A stretch of DNA of 64,000 nt, from contig CACKBK010000002.1 in assembly GCA_902598425.1 (NCBI GenBank), forward strand, positions 1-64,000, read 5' to 3'. The notes under the pieces are model-generated. The model saw nothing but the letters and a program-made list of their open reading frames with translations, had not been told where the DNA came from and ran no database searches. The DNA comes from an uncultured Pelagibacteraceae bacterium. GTDB taxonomy: Bacteria > Pseudomonadota > Alphaproteobacteria > Pelagibacterales > Pelagibacteraceae. Shown here in pieces: positions 1-9,202 of the stretch. Positions within the stretch are counted from its first letter, which is position 1; each line of letters starts with the position of its first letter. The position numbers and the translations under genes are program-made.

Positions 1-334
1 AATTATGTGTGATGCATTTAACAGATTTACCAGTACAACTTTTTTTGATTTCCTTTTTACAAGCTATGGTTTTAACTTTTTCATCTAGAGCTAAAAATAT
101 TTCAGCAATTTTAATATCTTCAGGGTTTTTATTTAATACGTAACCACCATTAATCCCACGAACACTTCTCACTACATTATTTTTTTTTAATTTTAAAAAA
201 ATTTGTTCTAAATAAAGAATTGAAATATTTTGTCTTAATGAAATATCTCTTAAGCTCACTGGATTATGAGATGAAAATTTTGCAAGATCTGCTAATGCCA
301 TTACAGCATATCTAGATTTAGTATTTAGCTTCAT
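1..334 (-). CDS. iscR: Rrf2/IscR family Fe-S cluster regulator, 3' end outside window
   Basis: Reading the minus strand from the ATG at 334 gives MKLNTKSRYAVMALADLAKF followed by a winged-helix segment with the Rrf2 motif RGINGGYVL. Near the window edge are three cysteines and a histidine in the arrangement C-x7-C-x6-C-x2-H. This matches the [2Fe-2S] ligand set of IscR, although the first two spacings are each one residue longer than in E. coli. The family senses Fe-S status and controls isc/suf genes. The gene runs off the window at base 1, so the C-terminus and the downstream isc/suf operon are not visible. An IscR-type operator lies just upstream, which supports autoregulation. Confidence 0.9.
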   Translation of the reverse strand, partial: MKLNTKSRYAVMALADLAKFSSHNPVSLRDISLRQNISILYLEQIFLKLKKNNVVRSVRGINGGYVLNKNPEDIKIAEIFLALDEKVKTIACKKEIKKSCTGKSVKCITHN

Positions 335-361
335 AAATGTTATTTTATGCGACTTATATAT

Positions 362-386
362 ATACCCGACTAAAATAGTCAAGTTT
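362..386 (-). promoter_or_regulatory. Type 1 IscR binding site over the iscR promoter
   Basis: These 25 bases match the E. coli type 1 IscR consensus (ATASYYGACTRWWWYAGTCR followed by RSTAT) at 24 of 25 positions. The two half-sites CGACT and AGTC are intact. Read on the minus strand, the site contains TTGACT as a -35 element, and a TATATA-rich -10 follows at normal spacing. The site lies 28 bases upstream of the iscR start codon. Holo-IscR binding here would block RNA polymerase, so the classical negative feedback loop is inferred. Confidence 0.8.
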
Positions 387-468
387 AACAAAAAATTAAA
401 AAGACTCGCAAATCGTCCCATGATTGTTATATAAAGTTTTTCTGTGAGAATAATTATCATTAACACTT

Positions 469-1125
469 ATGGAAAATAAAATAGACGAAATTTTTATACC
501 AGGTCCTGCCGGAAGACTAGAAGCTAAATATTTTAAAAGTAAAAAAAATACTTCACCTATTGCCCTTGTTCTTCAACCACATCCTCAGTATGGCGGAACA
601 ATGAATAACAAAGTGGTAGTAGAAACTTTTAATATTTTTAAAGAAAATAATTTTTCAGTTTGTAGATTTAATTTTAGGGGTGTTGGAAGAAGTGATGGAG
701 AATTTGATAATGGTCAAGGAGAGCTAGCAGATGCTGCAGCTGCGTTGGATTGGCTAGAGAGAGAAAATTTAGATAATTCTCAGTGTTGGGTATCAGGTTT
801 TTCATTTGGCTCTTTAATTGCGATGCAACTTCTTATGAGAAGACCAGAAATAAATAGATTTATTGCAATATCACCGCAACCAAATGTTTATGATTTTTCA
901 TTCTTATCGCCTTGTCCGACATCAGGATTGATGACGTATGGTAAAAAAGATGAATTAGTACCTTTTGAATTTATAGATGAATTAAATAAAAGGTTAAGCT
1001 CTCAAAAAGGTATAAAAGTCGAATTTCAATCTATAGCTGATGCTAATCATTTTTTCTCAAAGTCTGAAAAAAACTTAATTAGTGCTTTAGAAAAGTACAT
1101 AAAAAAAGAAACTACTGTTTTTTAA
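469..1125 (+). CDS. Alpha/beta hydrolase (COG2945-like)
   Basis: This is a single-domain, 218-residue alpha/beta hydrolase. Visible features are the early PHPQYGG strand-loop, the FNFRGVGRSDG segment, the nucleophile elbow GFSFG with Ser112, a likely acid at Asp161 in YGKKDE, and a likely catalytic His194 in ADANHFF. There is no signal peptide, so it should be cytosolic. The substrate cannot be told from the sequence; the family contains esterases and uncharacterised small hydrolases. It is divergent from iscR, and its last bases overlap the convergent anmK stop by 4 nt. Confidence 0.85.
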   Translation: MENKIDEIFIPGPAGRLEAKYFKSKKNTSPIALVLQPHPQYGGTMNNKVVVETFNIFKENNFSVCRFNFRGVGRSDGEFDNGQGELADAAAALDWLERENLDNSQCWVSGFSFGSLIAMQLLMRRPEINRFIAISPQPNVYDFSFLSPCPTSGLMTYGKKDELVPFEFIDELNKRLSSQKGIKVEFQSIADANHFFSKSEKNLISALEKYIKKETTVF

Positions 1126-2207
1126 AAATTCGAGACTGAAACTCCACCAATACTTGGTTCGTTACATCCAGTCGTTTCAGGAAATGAAATTGGTAAATTA
1201 AGAAGTGATCTAATACCCAAGAAGGCGAAAGCTTGTGACTCAATAAAGTCACCATTTAAATCTAAATTATCAATCATATTTATTTTTTTATTAATTTTTT
1301 TTTCTATTTTTTTAATTAAAAATTTATTCTTTCTTCCACCACCAGACACATAAATATTATTATTTGAAATATTCTTTGAAATTATTTCAGCAGTAAACTC
1401 TAATAATGTAGCTGCCCCATCATTTAAAGATAATCCTCTTACAAATGAATAATCAAAATCGAAAATATCAAATGATTTTTTTTTGCTGATTTTACTATTA
1501 AAAAAAAAATCTAAAGCATTTTCTAAAATTATGTGATCGATTTTTCCTGACTCTGCAATTTTTCCATCTAAATCAAATAATTTATTAGTATTTTTTTTTA
1601 TCCATTTATCAATTAAACAATTACCCGGACCAACGTCTTTAGCAAAAATCTTTTCATCATTATTTATAAATGTCTCATTTGATATTCCTCCGATGTTTAA
1701 GAACGTAGCAGAGTTTTTTTTTGTCAGTTTAAATAAAAGTTTATGGAATATGGGTGTAAGAGGAGCACCCTGACCACCGTTCATCAAATCGTTTTTTCTA
1801 AAATCATAAATTACTTTTTTCTTTGTAATTTGTGATAAAAGTTTGCCATCTCCTATCTGCAATGATATTCTTTTATCACCATCATGAAACATTGTTTGAC
1901 CATGAAAGCCAATAAGATCAATTTTTATTTTTTTCTCTGAAATAATTTTATTTGATATTTTAGCATGAAATAAAGTTATTTTCTTTTCTAACTTTTCTAA
2001 CTCGCTTTTAAATTTAGTAATATCTTGTTTTGTTAATATTTTATCCCTACAAGTATATAAATTTTCACGTGTATCTTCATCATACTCAAAAAATTCATCG
2101 TAAATTGGTTCATATTGATCTTTTCCATTGGATGAAATTACGGATGCGTCTACTCCATCCATTGAGGTCCCACTCATTAAACCAAGTCCAAAATAAGTTT
2201 CTTTCAT
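1122..2207 (-). CDS. anmK: Anhydro-N-acetylmuramic acid kinase
   Basis: The 361-residue protein opens with GLMSGTSMDGVDASV, the diagnostic phosphate-binding loop of AnmK. It also carries GFHGQTMFHDG, NGGQGAPLTPIFH, LNIGGISN and GPGNCLID, all typical of the family. AnmK phosphorylates and opens 1,6-anhydro-MurNAc to MurNAc-6-phosphate, feeding peptidoglycan recycling in the cytosol. The length is normal. The gene is divergent from tyrS, with only about 56 bases between start codons. No other recycling gene (murQ, nagZ, ampG) is nearby. Confidence 0.95.
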   Translation of the reverse strand: MKETYFGLGLMSGTSMDGVDASVISSNGKDQYEPIYDEFFEYDEDTRENLYTCRDKILTKQDITKFKSELEKLEKKITLFHAKISNKIISEKKIKIDLIGFHGQTMFHDGDKRISLQIGDGKLLSQITKKKVIYDFRKNDLMNGGQGAPLTPIFHKLLFKLTKKNSATFLNIGGISNETFINNDEKIFAKDVGPGNCLIDKWIKKNTNKLFDLDGKIAESGKIDHIILENALDFFFNSKISKKKSFDIFDFDYSFVRGLSLNDGAATLLEFTAEIISKNISNNNIYVSGGGRKNKFLIKKIEKKINKKINMIDNLDLNGDFIESQAFAFLGIRSLLNLPISFPETTGCNEPSIGGVSVSNF

Positions 2208-2263
2208 TGGTATTTTTAAATTAATTTTAATAAAGTATATTGATTCTACACATTTTTAAAAAT

Positions 2264-3502
2264 ATGGAAAATTCATTCTTAAAAGAATTCAAAGAGAGAG
2301 AATATTACAATCAGTGCACAAACGAAATTGAGCTTGAAAATATTATGGGTAGCTCAAAAATTAAAGCTTATATTGGTTTTGACTGCACAGCTCAAAGCTT
2401 GCATGTTGGAAGTCTTTTACAAATAATGTGTTTGCGTTTATTACAAAAATTTGGCCATCAGCCCATAGTTTTACTTGGTGGAGGTACAACTAGAATTGGT
2501 GACCCCTCCGGTAAAGAAGAAACTAGAAAAATCTTATCTGAAAAAGAAATAGAAAAAAATATTAAAAATATACAAAATGTTTTCAAAATTTTTCTAAAAA
2601 CTAAAAATCCAAAAACTAAACCCATTTTTGTAAATAATTTTAAGTGGTTAGGTAAATTAAACTATATAAGATTTTTAAGAGATATTGGTAAACATTTTAC
2701 AATAAATAAAATGTTAAGTTTTGATAGTGTCAAATTAAGATTGGATAGAGAACAGTCATTAAGTTACATGGAATTTAATTATATGATTTTACAGGCATAT
2801 GATTTTTTAGAATTAAGCAAAACAAAAAAATGTATCTTACAAATTGGTGGTTCAGATCAATGGGGTAATATTATAAATGGGGTTGATCTTATAAAAAGAC
2901 ATTCTAGCAAATCTGTTTACGGTTTAACAACTCCACTAATAACCTTAGCATCAGGTGCAAAAATGGGAAAAACAGAACAAGGTGCAATTTGGTTAGACAA
3001 AAAACTACTTTCTCCATTTGATTATTGGCAATTTTGGAGAAATACTGATGACCGAGATGTAATTAAATTTCTAAAAATGTTTACTGACCTTGATTTAAAG
3101 GAAATAAATAAAATATCTAATAATGATATAAATTCTCTTAAAATTATACTTGCTAATGAAGCAACTAAAATGCTTCATGGGAAAGATGCTGCTTTGAGAG
3201 CACAAAAAACTGCAAAAAATATTTTTGAAAAAGGTTCTATTGGTGATGATCTTCAATCTGTTGAAATAAAAATAAAATTAATTGAGGACGGAATAAATAT
3301 AATCGATTTAGTTAATTTAACAGATTTATTTGTATCTAAAAGTGAAATTAGAAGAGCTATTCAAAATAAAGGTTTAAAATTAAACAATATAACAATTGAT
3401 GATGAAAAATTAATTGTTTCAAAAGATCAATTAGATAATAAAAATTATTTTAAATTATCTCACGGTAAAAAAAAGCATATTCTCTTAAAATTTACTAATT
3501 AG
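2264..3502 (+). CDS. tyrS: Tyrosine--tRNA ligase
   Basis: This is a class I aminoacyl-tRNA synthetase that charges tRNA-Tyr. The Rossmann core shows YIGFDCTAQSLHVGSLL (HVGS as the HIGH motif), the tyrosine-pocket segment QIGGSDQWGNI, and a KMSKS-type loop KMGKT at about residues 233-237. The C-terminal part has an S4-like RNA-binding segment (FVSKSEIRRAIQNKGLKLN). An upstream TTG at 2240 would add eight residues, but the ATG at 2264 gives MENSFLKEFKERE, the usual family start. The resulting 412 residues fit TyrS. The 3' end overlaps the convergent AsmA-like gene by 8 nt. Confidence 0.95.
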   Translation: MENSFLKEFKEREYYNQCTNEIELENIMGSSKIKAYIGFDCTAQSLHVGSLLQIMCLRLLQKFGHQPIVLLGGGTTRIGDPSGKEETRKILSEKEIEKNIKNIQNVFKIFLKTKNPKTKPIFVNNFKWLGKLNYIRFLRDIGKHFTINKMLSFDSVKLRLDREQSLSYMEFNYMILQAYDFLELSKTKKCILQIGGSDQWGNIINGVDLIKRHSSKSVYGLTTPLITLASGAKMGKTEQGAIWLDKKLLSPFDYWQFWRNTDDRDVIKFLKMFTDLDLKEINKISNNDINSLKIILANEATKMLHGKDAALRAQKTAKNIFEKGSIGDDLQSVEIKIKLIEDGINIIDLVNLTDLFVSKSEIRRAIQNKGLKLNNITIDDEKLIVSKDQLDNKNYFKLSHGKKKHILLKFTN

Positions 3503-5678
3503 TATTTTTAATTTTTTCTAAAGTTCTTGTTATAAATCTTGGGGTTAATGTTTTAATCGGATTTACTGTAGTCTTTAAATTTTTTGGAGGCCCTTTAATC
3601 TTAAAACTTACCCCAAAAACTCCCTCGCCCGTTTTCTTACCTACTAAAATATTTCCTAATATAGGGATTGAGGAAACAAATTTATTTATTGTTGTTGCCG
3701 GTACAAGTGTTCCTTTTAAACTAATTAATTTATCTTTTTGAACATATCCTTCCATAAGAATAGATATTGCAGGACCAATGGAATAGATCTCATCTATTGA
3801 CATTTTATCGCCTTTGTTAGTAAAAATCATTTCAAACTCATTAAACCTCACGCCCTCTCCAGTTAATATATCAGCTATACCCTGTAAAGACGCTAATGTA
3901 AGAAGTTTTGTTAACGCTGGTAACTCTTTTAATTTAAAATCATAAATATTTAATTGAGAACTTGATGTATTATTAATTTTTGAGGATGAAAAATTAATTT
4001 TTCCATCCTCAAAACCTTTAATAAATTTAAACTTTTTTACAAAAGGTTTTGCAAGGTCGGAATAAAATGTAGTCACTTGCTCGTTGTTTTTGGTTAAAAT
4101 TGAAAGTGATACTTTTTGATTTTTTTTAAATTTTGAATTTAAATTAAGTGCGATTATTTTGCTTCCAATGAGAACAATTTCTCCTGAAAGATCGTTTATA
4201 ACATGATCTTTATCAATATCATTTTGATCAAATTTAACTTTAAAATGTCTTGTTTTGTTATCAAAGAATTCTACATTTTTTTTTTTATCTCCAGTTAAAC
4301 CATCATTTATTATTGAATTAAGAGAAAAATTGTTTCCCTCTACTAAATAAGTTTTTTTATTCTTTGTAATAATTAAGTCATTTTTAATTTTATCTTTATC
4401 TTCATATTTAAGTTTAATACTTTTGAAATCAGAAATTTTATTGTTGTTATTTATTTGTAAATTATTCACATTAAATTTATTTTTCTCTGAAATTATCGAC
4501 AAATTCTCAATTATAATATTTTGTTTGTTTTTATTAAGCTTGATATTTAACTGACATTCAACATCTTCATTTTTATAAAAGTTTAATAAACCAAATTTTA
4601 GAGGATTTTGATTTAGCGAAAGTTTTAAATCAAACTTTGAGCTATTTTTAAAATTTTCTATTTGATATTCAATGTTTTCTTTTTTTTCAGAAATAAATAT
4701 TTCACCTCCACCAGATATCTTAAAACCATTTTCATACTTTAAATAAATTTTATTTTTTTTTATATCAATTTTGTTTGTTAAATTGGGCAAAATTTCTTTA
4801 AATATTTTATTATTTATATTATATTCTGCGCTTTCTATATCGATATTTGATTTAAGATTTAAATTTTTAAATTTAAATTTTTTATCAACTTCAAACGAAA
4901 AATTACTGTCAGAAGATAAAATTAGATTTTTAAAGTTTATATTTTTAATATAGTTAGAGTATAATTCTTGATCAATCGTAGATTTTGAATTTTTTATATT
5001 GCCACTGATTTTATAAATATCATTAATTTTTATTAATTGTAAATCATTTGAGGAAATCGCTAGATTTTTATAATCTAAATTGACATCAGTAAGAGTGGTA
5101 TTTTTTTCCTTATATTTAAACTTAAAATTAATTTTTTTAATTTCATCATTATTGAAAAGTTTCAAAGAATAATCTTTTACTTCTCCGGTGATTAAATAAT
5201 TATTTTCTATTTGTCCCTTTTCATTTATTTTTAATCTTGCATTAATATTCAACTTTCCACTTTTTGAAACTTTATCAATTATTAACAATTGTGGACTGTC
5301 TTTAAAAGCTCTTGCAAATTTAATAATATTTTTTACTTCATTATAATCTGTTGTAAAATTTAAATTTGTAATTCCAAAATCTTTCTTAAAAAAAGATTTA
5401 ATGTCATATCCTGTAGAAACTTTTTTTAGATTTAGTTTTTTATTAGCTATTTCAATTACTGGATTTTGAGTCACTATTAAAACTTTTAATTCAAATAGCT
5501 CGATTATAAGTTTAATTTTTTTTAGTTTTACATCTATTTCTGGATGAATATTTCTAATTTTATCAGAAATAAGTTTATTAAATCTATTAGTTTCTATACC
5601 AAAAACACTTAAATATGTTAATGAAACAAAAAAAATTAAAATTAAGGATACAAAAAATATTTTTAATATTTTTATCAT
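3495..5678 (-). CDS. AsmA-like / YhdP-type (DUF3971) envelope protein
   Basis: The 727-residue protein has one N-terminal membrane anchor (residues about 5-27, IFFVSLILIFFVSLTYLSVF) and then a long stretch of alternating short beta-strands rich in Lys and Asn. The last 150 residues resemble the AsmA-like C-terminal region: LTLASLQGIADILTGEGVRF, SIGPAISILMEGYV and PILGNILVGKKTGEGVFGVS. Proteins of this superfamily (AsmA, TamB, YhdP) are thought to form periplasmic grooves that carry phospholipids to the outer membrane. It is shorter than E. coli YhdP. It starts 1 nt after the prfB stop, so it is probably cotranscribed with PBP1a and prfB. Confidence 0.75.
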   Translation of the reverse strand: MIKILKIFFVSLILIFFVSLTYLSVFGIETNRFNKLISDKIRNIHPEIDVKLKKIKLIIELFELKVLIVTQNPVIEIANKKLNLKKVSTGYDIKSFFKKDFGITNLNFTTDYNEVKNIIKFARAFKDSPQLLIIDKVSKSGKLNINARLKINEKGQIENNYLITGEVKDYSLKLFNNDEIKKINFKFKYKEKNTTLTDVNLDYKNLAISSNDLQLIKINDIYKISGNIKNSKSTIDQELYSNYIKNINFKNLILSSDSNFSFEVDKKFKFKNLNLKSNIDIESAEYNINNKIFKEILPNLTNKIDIKKNKIYLKYENGFKISGGGEIFISEKKENIEYQIENFKNSSKFDLKLSLNQNPLKFGLLNFYKNEDVECQLNIKLNKNKQNIIIENLSIISEKNKFNVNNLQINNNNKISDFKSIKLKYEDKDKIKNDLIITKNKKTYLVEGNNFSLNSIINDGLTGDKKKNVEFFDNKTRHFKVKFDQNDIDKDHVINDLSGEIVLIGSKIIALNLNSKFKKNQKVSLSILTKNNEQVTTFYSDLAKPFVKKFKFIKGFEDGKINFSSSKINNTSSSQLNIYDFKLKELPALTKLLTLASLQGIADILTGEGVRFNEFEMIFTNKGDKMSIDEIYSIGPAISILMEGYVQKDKLISLKGTLVPATTINKFVSSIPILGNILVGKKTGEGVFGVSFKIKGPPKNLKTTVNPIKTLTPRFITRTLEKIKNTN

Positions 5679-5679
5679 T

Positions 5680-6769
5680 TTAATTGAATAAAGAGCTTTC
5701 TAAAAAACTGTCAATTTCTCCATTAAGAACTTTTTCAGGGTCAGAGCTTTCAAAATTTGTTCTATTGTCTTTAACTAATCTATAAGGTTGTAAAACATAT
5801 GAGCGTATTTGGTGACCCCAGCCAATTTCAGTTTTAGCACTCTCATTATTTTCTACTTCTTTTTGTTTTTTTTTTAATTCATAATCATAAAGTCGTGCTT
5901 TTAACATTTTCATGCATGTTTCTTTATTTTTATGTTGTGAGCGTTCGTTTTGACACTGAACCACAATTTTTGTCGGTAAATGTGTTATTCTTACTGCACT
6001 ATCAGTTGTGTTTACGTGTTGTCCCCCTGCGCCGCTTGATCTATATGTATCAACTCTCAAATCTTTATCTTTAATGTCAATTTCTATAGTGTCATCGACT
6101 ATGGGATACACCCAGACACTTGCAAAACTAGTGTGTCTTCTAGCACCAGAGTCAAAAGGAGATACTCTCACAAGTCGGTGAATTCCAGACTCCGACTTTA
6201 ACCATCCATATAAATATTCGCCTTCAATTTTAAAAACAGTAGATTTTAATCCAGCTTCATCTCCTTTATGTTCACTGATTAGACCTGTTTTAAATCCCTT
6301 GTTTTGAGCCCACTTAAAATACATTCTTTTTAACATTTCAGCCCAATCTTGACTTTCAGTCCCCCCTGCTCCTGCATGTATTTCCATATAACAATCTAAA
6401 ATATCACTTTCGTTTGAAAGAAAACATTTTATCTCATTTTTTTTTGTAATTATTTTTAAATTTTCAATATTTTGAATTATATCTTTTAACATAGATTGAT
6501 TATTTTCTTCGTTAGCTAATTTAAATAGATCAGCTAAATCTTTTACTTCAGTAATTGATTTTTTGTGAGTATTTACAAGTTCTTCTAAAAATTTTTTCTT
6601 TTTAAATATTTTTTGAGCTTCAGACTTATTATTCCAAAAATCTGGCTCAAGTATTTTTTGATTTATTTTGTCTAAATTATATATAACTTTATGCTTTTCA
6701 AAGATACTCCTGTATTCTTTGGCACGTCTTTTCTATTTCAGCCTTGTTATTTGAAAATTCATTTTGCAT
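5680..6769 (-). CDS. prfB: Peptide chain release factor 2, with programmed +1 frameshift
   Basis: Translation starts at the ATG at 6769, which overlaps the PBP1a stop as TAATG. It reads 23 codons (MQNEFSNNKAEIEKTCQRIQ then EYL) to an in-frame TGA at 6700-6698. A +1 shift at CTT-TGA continues as EKHKVIYNLDKINQKILEPD and FWNN, the conserved RF2 N-terminus, and joins the long downstream frame. The total is about 362 residues, normal for RF2. The stop-codon tripeptide SPF (RVSPFDSG) and the peptidyl-hydrolysis motif GGQ (GAGGQHVNTTDSAVRI) are both present. A plain ORF call from the internal ATG at 6492 would miss the first 92 residues or so. Confidence 0.95.
6698..6711 (-). promoter_or_regulatory. 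prfB programmed frameshift site
   Basis: On the minus strand the order is AGGAG (6711-6707), TAT, CTT (6703-6701), TGA (6700-6698). This is the classical RF2 recoding element: an internal Shine-Dalgarno-like sequence three bases before the slippery CTT codon and an in-frame UGA read by RF2 itself. Low RF2 slows termination and favours the +1 shift, giving autoregulation. The E. coli site has AGGGGGTATCTTTGAC, so only the purine run and the base after TGA differ. Confidence 0.93.
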
Positions 6770-9108
6770 TAATAGAACCTTAATACATTATTATTTTTTA
6801 ATCTATTATTTATTTTTGATTTTATTAAATCTTCCTTATTAATATCCTTTTTTTTGAAGACTTCGATAATTGTTTTTTTTGTTCCAAAAGATGCTTTCTC
6901 TCCTGTCTCAGAATCAACAACCATCATTACAACATCATTTGCAACTTTAAATGGTCTGGCATCTTTCTTTTTGGTTGAATTCTTTATAAAATTTTTAAAG
7001 ATCGGCATTGCAGTTTTTGCGCCTGTCTCTCTTTTTCCAAGAGATTTTGGATTATCATGACCAACATATACACCAACAAGCAATTTAGATGTAAAACCTA
7101 TAAACCATGTATCAGTATTTTTATTTGTTGTGCCGGTTTTTCCTGCTAAATCCAAATTTAGGTCTCTCAAGCCTTTACCAGTTCCTCTTTGAACAACCCC
7201 TTGTAATAAAGATGTCATTTGATATGCAGTTTCTGATGAAAAAATTTGCTCAAAGTTGTCAATAATATTTGGATATTGATTTCCCAAATGAGAAATTTCA
7301 TCACATTTATTACAAACTCTATTATCAGTATTCAATATTGTATTTCCTTCACTGTCTTGAATCCTATCAATTAATATTGGAGTAACTAATTTTCCTCCAT
7401 TAACAAATGACGAGTAAGCAGAGCTTAATTTTAATAAAGTTGTCTCAGCAGAACCTAATGAGATAGATAAAAGTTCGTTTGGATTATCATAAATTTTAAG
7501 TTTCTTTGAAAAATCCACAATTTTATTTAAACCTAAGTCTTGAGAAATTCTAACTGTCATTAAATTCCTAGATTTTTCTATTCCTGTTCTCAAAGTTGAT
7601 AAACCATAAAACTTTTTTCCATAGTTTTGGGGCTTCCATAATTTAAGATCTGTTCCTTGTTCTAAAACTAATGGTGCATCAAGCACTAAGGATGAAGGTG
7701 TATAATCATTCTCTAAAGCAAGAGCATAAATGAAAGGTTTAAAAGCAGAACCTGGTTGTCTTAATGCTTGAGATGCTCTATTAAACTCGCTTTGTTTGAA
7801 ACTAAATCCGCCAGTCATTGCTAATACTCTTCCAGTGAAAGGATCCATTACGACTATAGAGCCATTTACCTCTGGTATTTGTTTTAAACTATAAATTCCC
7901 TTTTTTATTTTTTTTACAAAAATAATGTCACCTTTTTTGAAAATTTCAGAAATTTCTTTTTTTATCCAATTAATATCTTTGTATTCTATTATACCAGTTT
8001 CATTTTTATCTGTTTCAATTTCTATTGAAAATTTATTAATATTTTTTACTATTGCTAAATCCCAATTAAAAACTTTTTCAAGTTTTAATTTTTTTAAATC
8101 TTTACTCCATACCTCGCTATAAACTTTATTATCTAAGGGACCTCTCCAGCCTTTTCTTTTATCATATGCAATAAGTCCATCTCTTAAAGCCTCTGTAGCA
8201 ATAGTCTGAAGATTTAAATCAAGTGGAGTTTTGATATTCAATCCCTCTTTATAAACCTTATCATATCCAAATTTATCAAGTATACCCTTACGAACATCTT
8301 CAACATAATAAAGTGAGTTTTCTAACAATATTTTTTTTCTTTTTTTTAGTTTTATTTCCTCTCTGATGAATGAATTATATTGTGCGGAATTTATAAAATT
8401 ATTATCAAGAAGATTTTTTATTACCAAATCTCTTCTAAATTTTGCTAACTTTTTATTTTTATAAGGATTATATCTACTGGGTGCTTTTGGAAGTGCTGCA
8501 AGTAAGGCGGACTCAACATATGTTAAATCAGTAATTGGCTTATCAAAATATTCCAAACTTGCTGCTGCTACACCATAAGTTCCTCCACCTAAATAAATTT
8601 GATTTAAATAAAGTTCTAAAATCCTCTCTTTTGATAGAGCTCTTTCAATACGAAATGCTAAAATGGCTTCTTTGATCTTCCTATTCAAACTCACTTCATT
8701 AGTTAAAAGAAAATTTTTTGCCACTTGTTGGGTTATTGTTGAAGCGCCCTCTAATCTTTTTGAACTTAAGACGTTGGAGATATTATTTATTATAGCCCTC
8801 AAAACTCCTTTAGCATCTACGCCTGGATGATTAAAAAAATTCTTGTCCTCAGCAGAAAGAAACGAGTTTATAATTTTTTCTGGGATTGCATTGTAAGGAA
8901 CAAAAATTCTCTTTTCTGTTGAAAAATCACTTACTAGCTCTCCATCTCCTGAGTAAACTTTGCTAGATACTGGGGCCTTATAATTTTTTAAAAATTTATA
9001 ATCAGGTAGATTATTAGAAAATGCCCATAAAATTGATATTGATAAAATGGCAAATAGTAAAATTCCACTAATTGCTAAAACTAATACCTTTTTAAGTAAC
9101 ATGCTCAT
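6769..9108 (-). CDS. mrcA: Class A penicillin-binding protein 1A
   Basis: This is a bifunctional peptidoglycan glycosyltransferase/transpeptidase of 779 residues. It has an N-terminal membrane anchor (about residues 7-30). The GT51 domain has the catalytic glutamate in SAEDKNFFNHPGVD (E87) and the motifs EGASTITQQVAKN and RKIKEAILAFRIE. The transpeptidase domain has the active serine in RQPGSAFKPF (about residue 455), the SRN motif and KTGTT (about 660). An OB-like insert separates the two domains, as in PBP1a. It polymerises and crosslinks peptidoglycan in the periplasm. It precedes prfB with a 1-nt stop/start overlap. Confidence 0.94.
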   Translation of the reverse strand: MSMLLKKVLVLAISGILLFAILSISILWAFSNNLPDYKFLKNYKAPVSSKVYSGDGELVSDFSTEKRIFVPYNAIPEKIINSFLSAEDKNFFNHPGVDAKGVLRAIINNISNVLSSKRLEGASTITQQVAKNFLLTNEVSLNRKIKEAILAFRIERALSKERILELYLNQIYLGGGTYGVAAASLEYFDKPITDLTYVESALLAALPKAPSRYNPYKNKKLAKFRRDLVIKNLLDNNFINSAQYNSFIREEIKLKKRKKILLENSLYYVEDVRKGILDKFGYDKVYKEGLNIKTPLDLNLQTIATEALRDGLIAYDKRKGWRGPLDNKVYSEVWSKDLKKLKLEKVFNWDLAIVKNINKFSIEIETDKNETGIIEYKDINWIKKEISEIFKKGDIIFVKKIKKGIYSLKQIPEVNGSIVVMDPFTGRVLAMTGGFSFKQSEFNRASQALRQPGSAFKPFIYALALENDYTPSSLVLDAPLVLEQGTDLKLWKPQNYGKKFYGLSTLRTGIEKSRNLMTVRISQDLGLNKIVDFSKKLKIYDNPNELLSISLGSAETTLLKLSSAYSSFVNGGKLVTPILIDRIQDSEGNTILNTDNRVCNKCDEISHLGNQYPNIIDNFEQIFSSETAYQMTSLLQGVVQRGTGKGLRDLNLDLAGKTGTTNKNTDTWFIGFTSKLLVGVYVGHDNPKSLGKRETGAKTAMPIFKNFIKNSTKKKDARPFKVANDVVMMVVDSETGEKASFGTKKTIIEVFKKKDINKEDLIKSKINNRLKNNNVLRFY

Positions 9109-9202
9109 TTTAGTTTATTTATTTATCAAATTTGTTAATGTTAAGGCACAGAATTTATAAATAGAATAAATTAAAAACAATGATCAAAATAATCAAAAAA
9201 TT

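Noticed and set aside
2030..2224. 64-aa plus-strand ORF inside anmK
   Set aside because: It is fully inside the well-supported anmK gene on the other strand, and its translation resembles no family.
5680..6492. A 270-aa release factor gene starting at the ATG at 6492
   Set aside because: The upstream sequence contains the full RF2 N-terminus in two frames joined at a canonical CTT-TGA shift site, so the gene starts at 6769.
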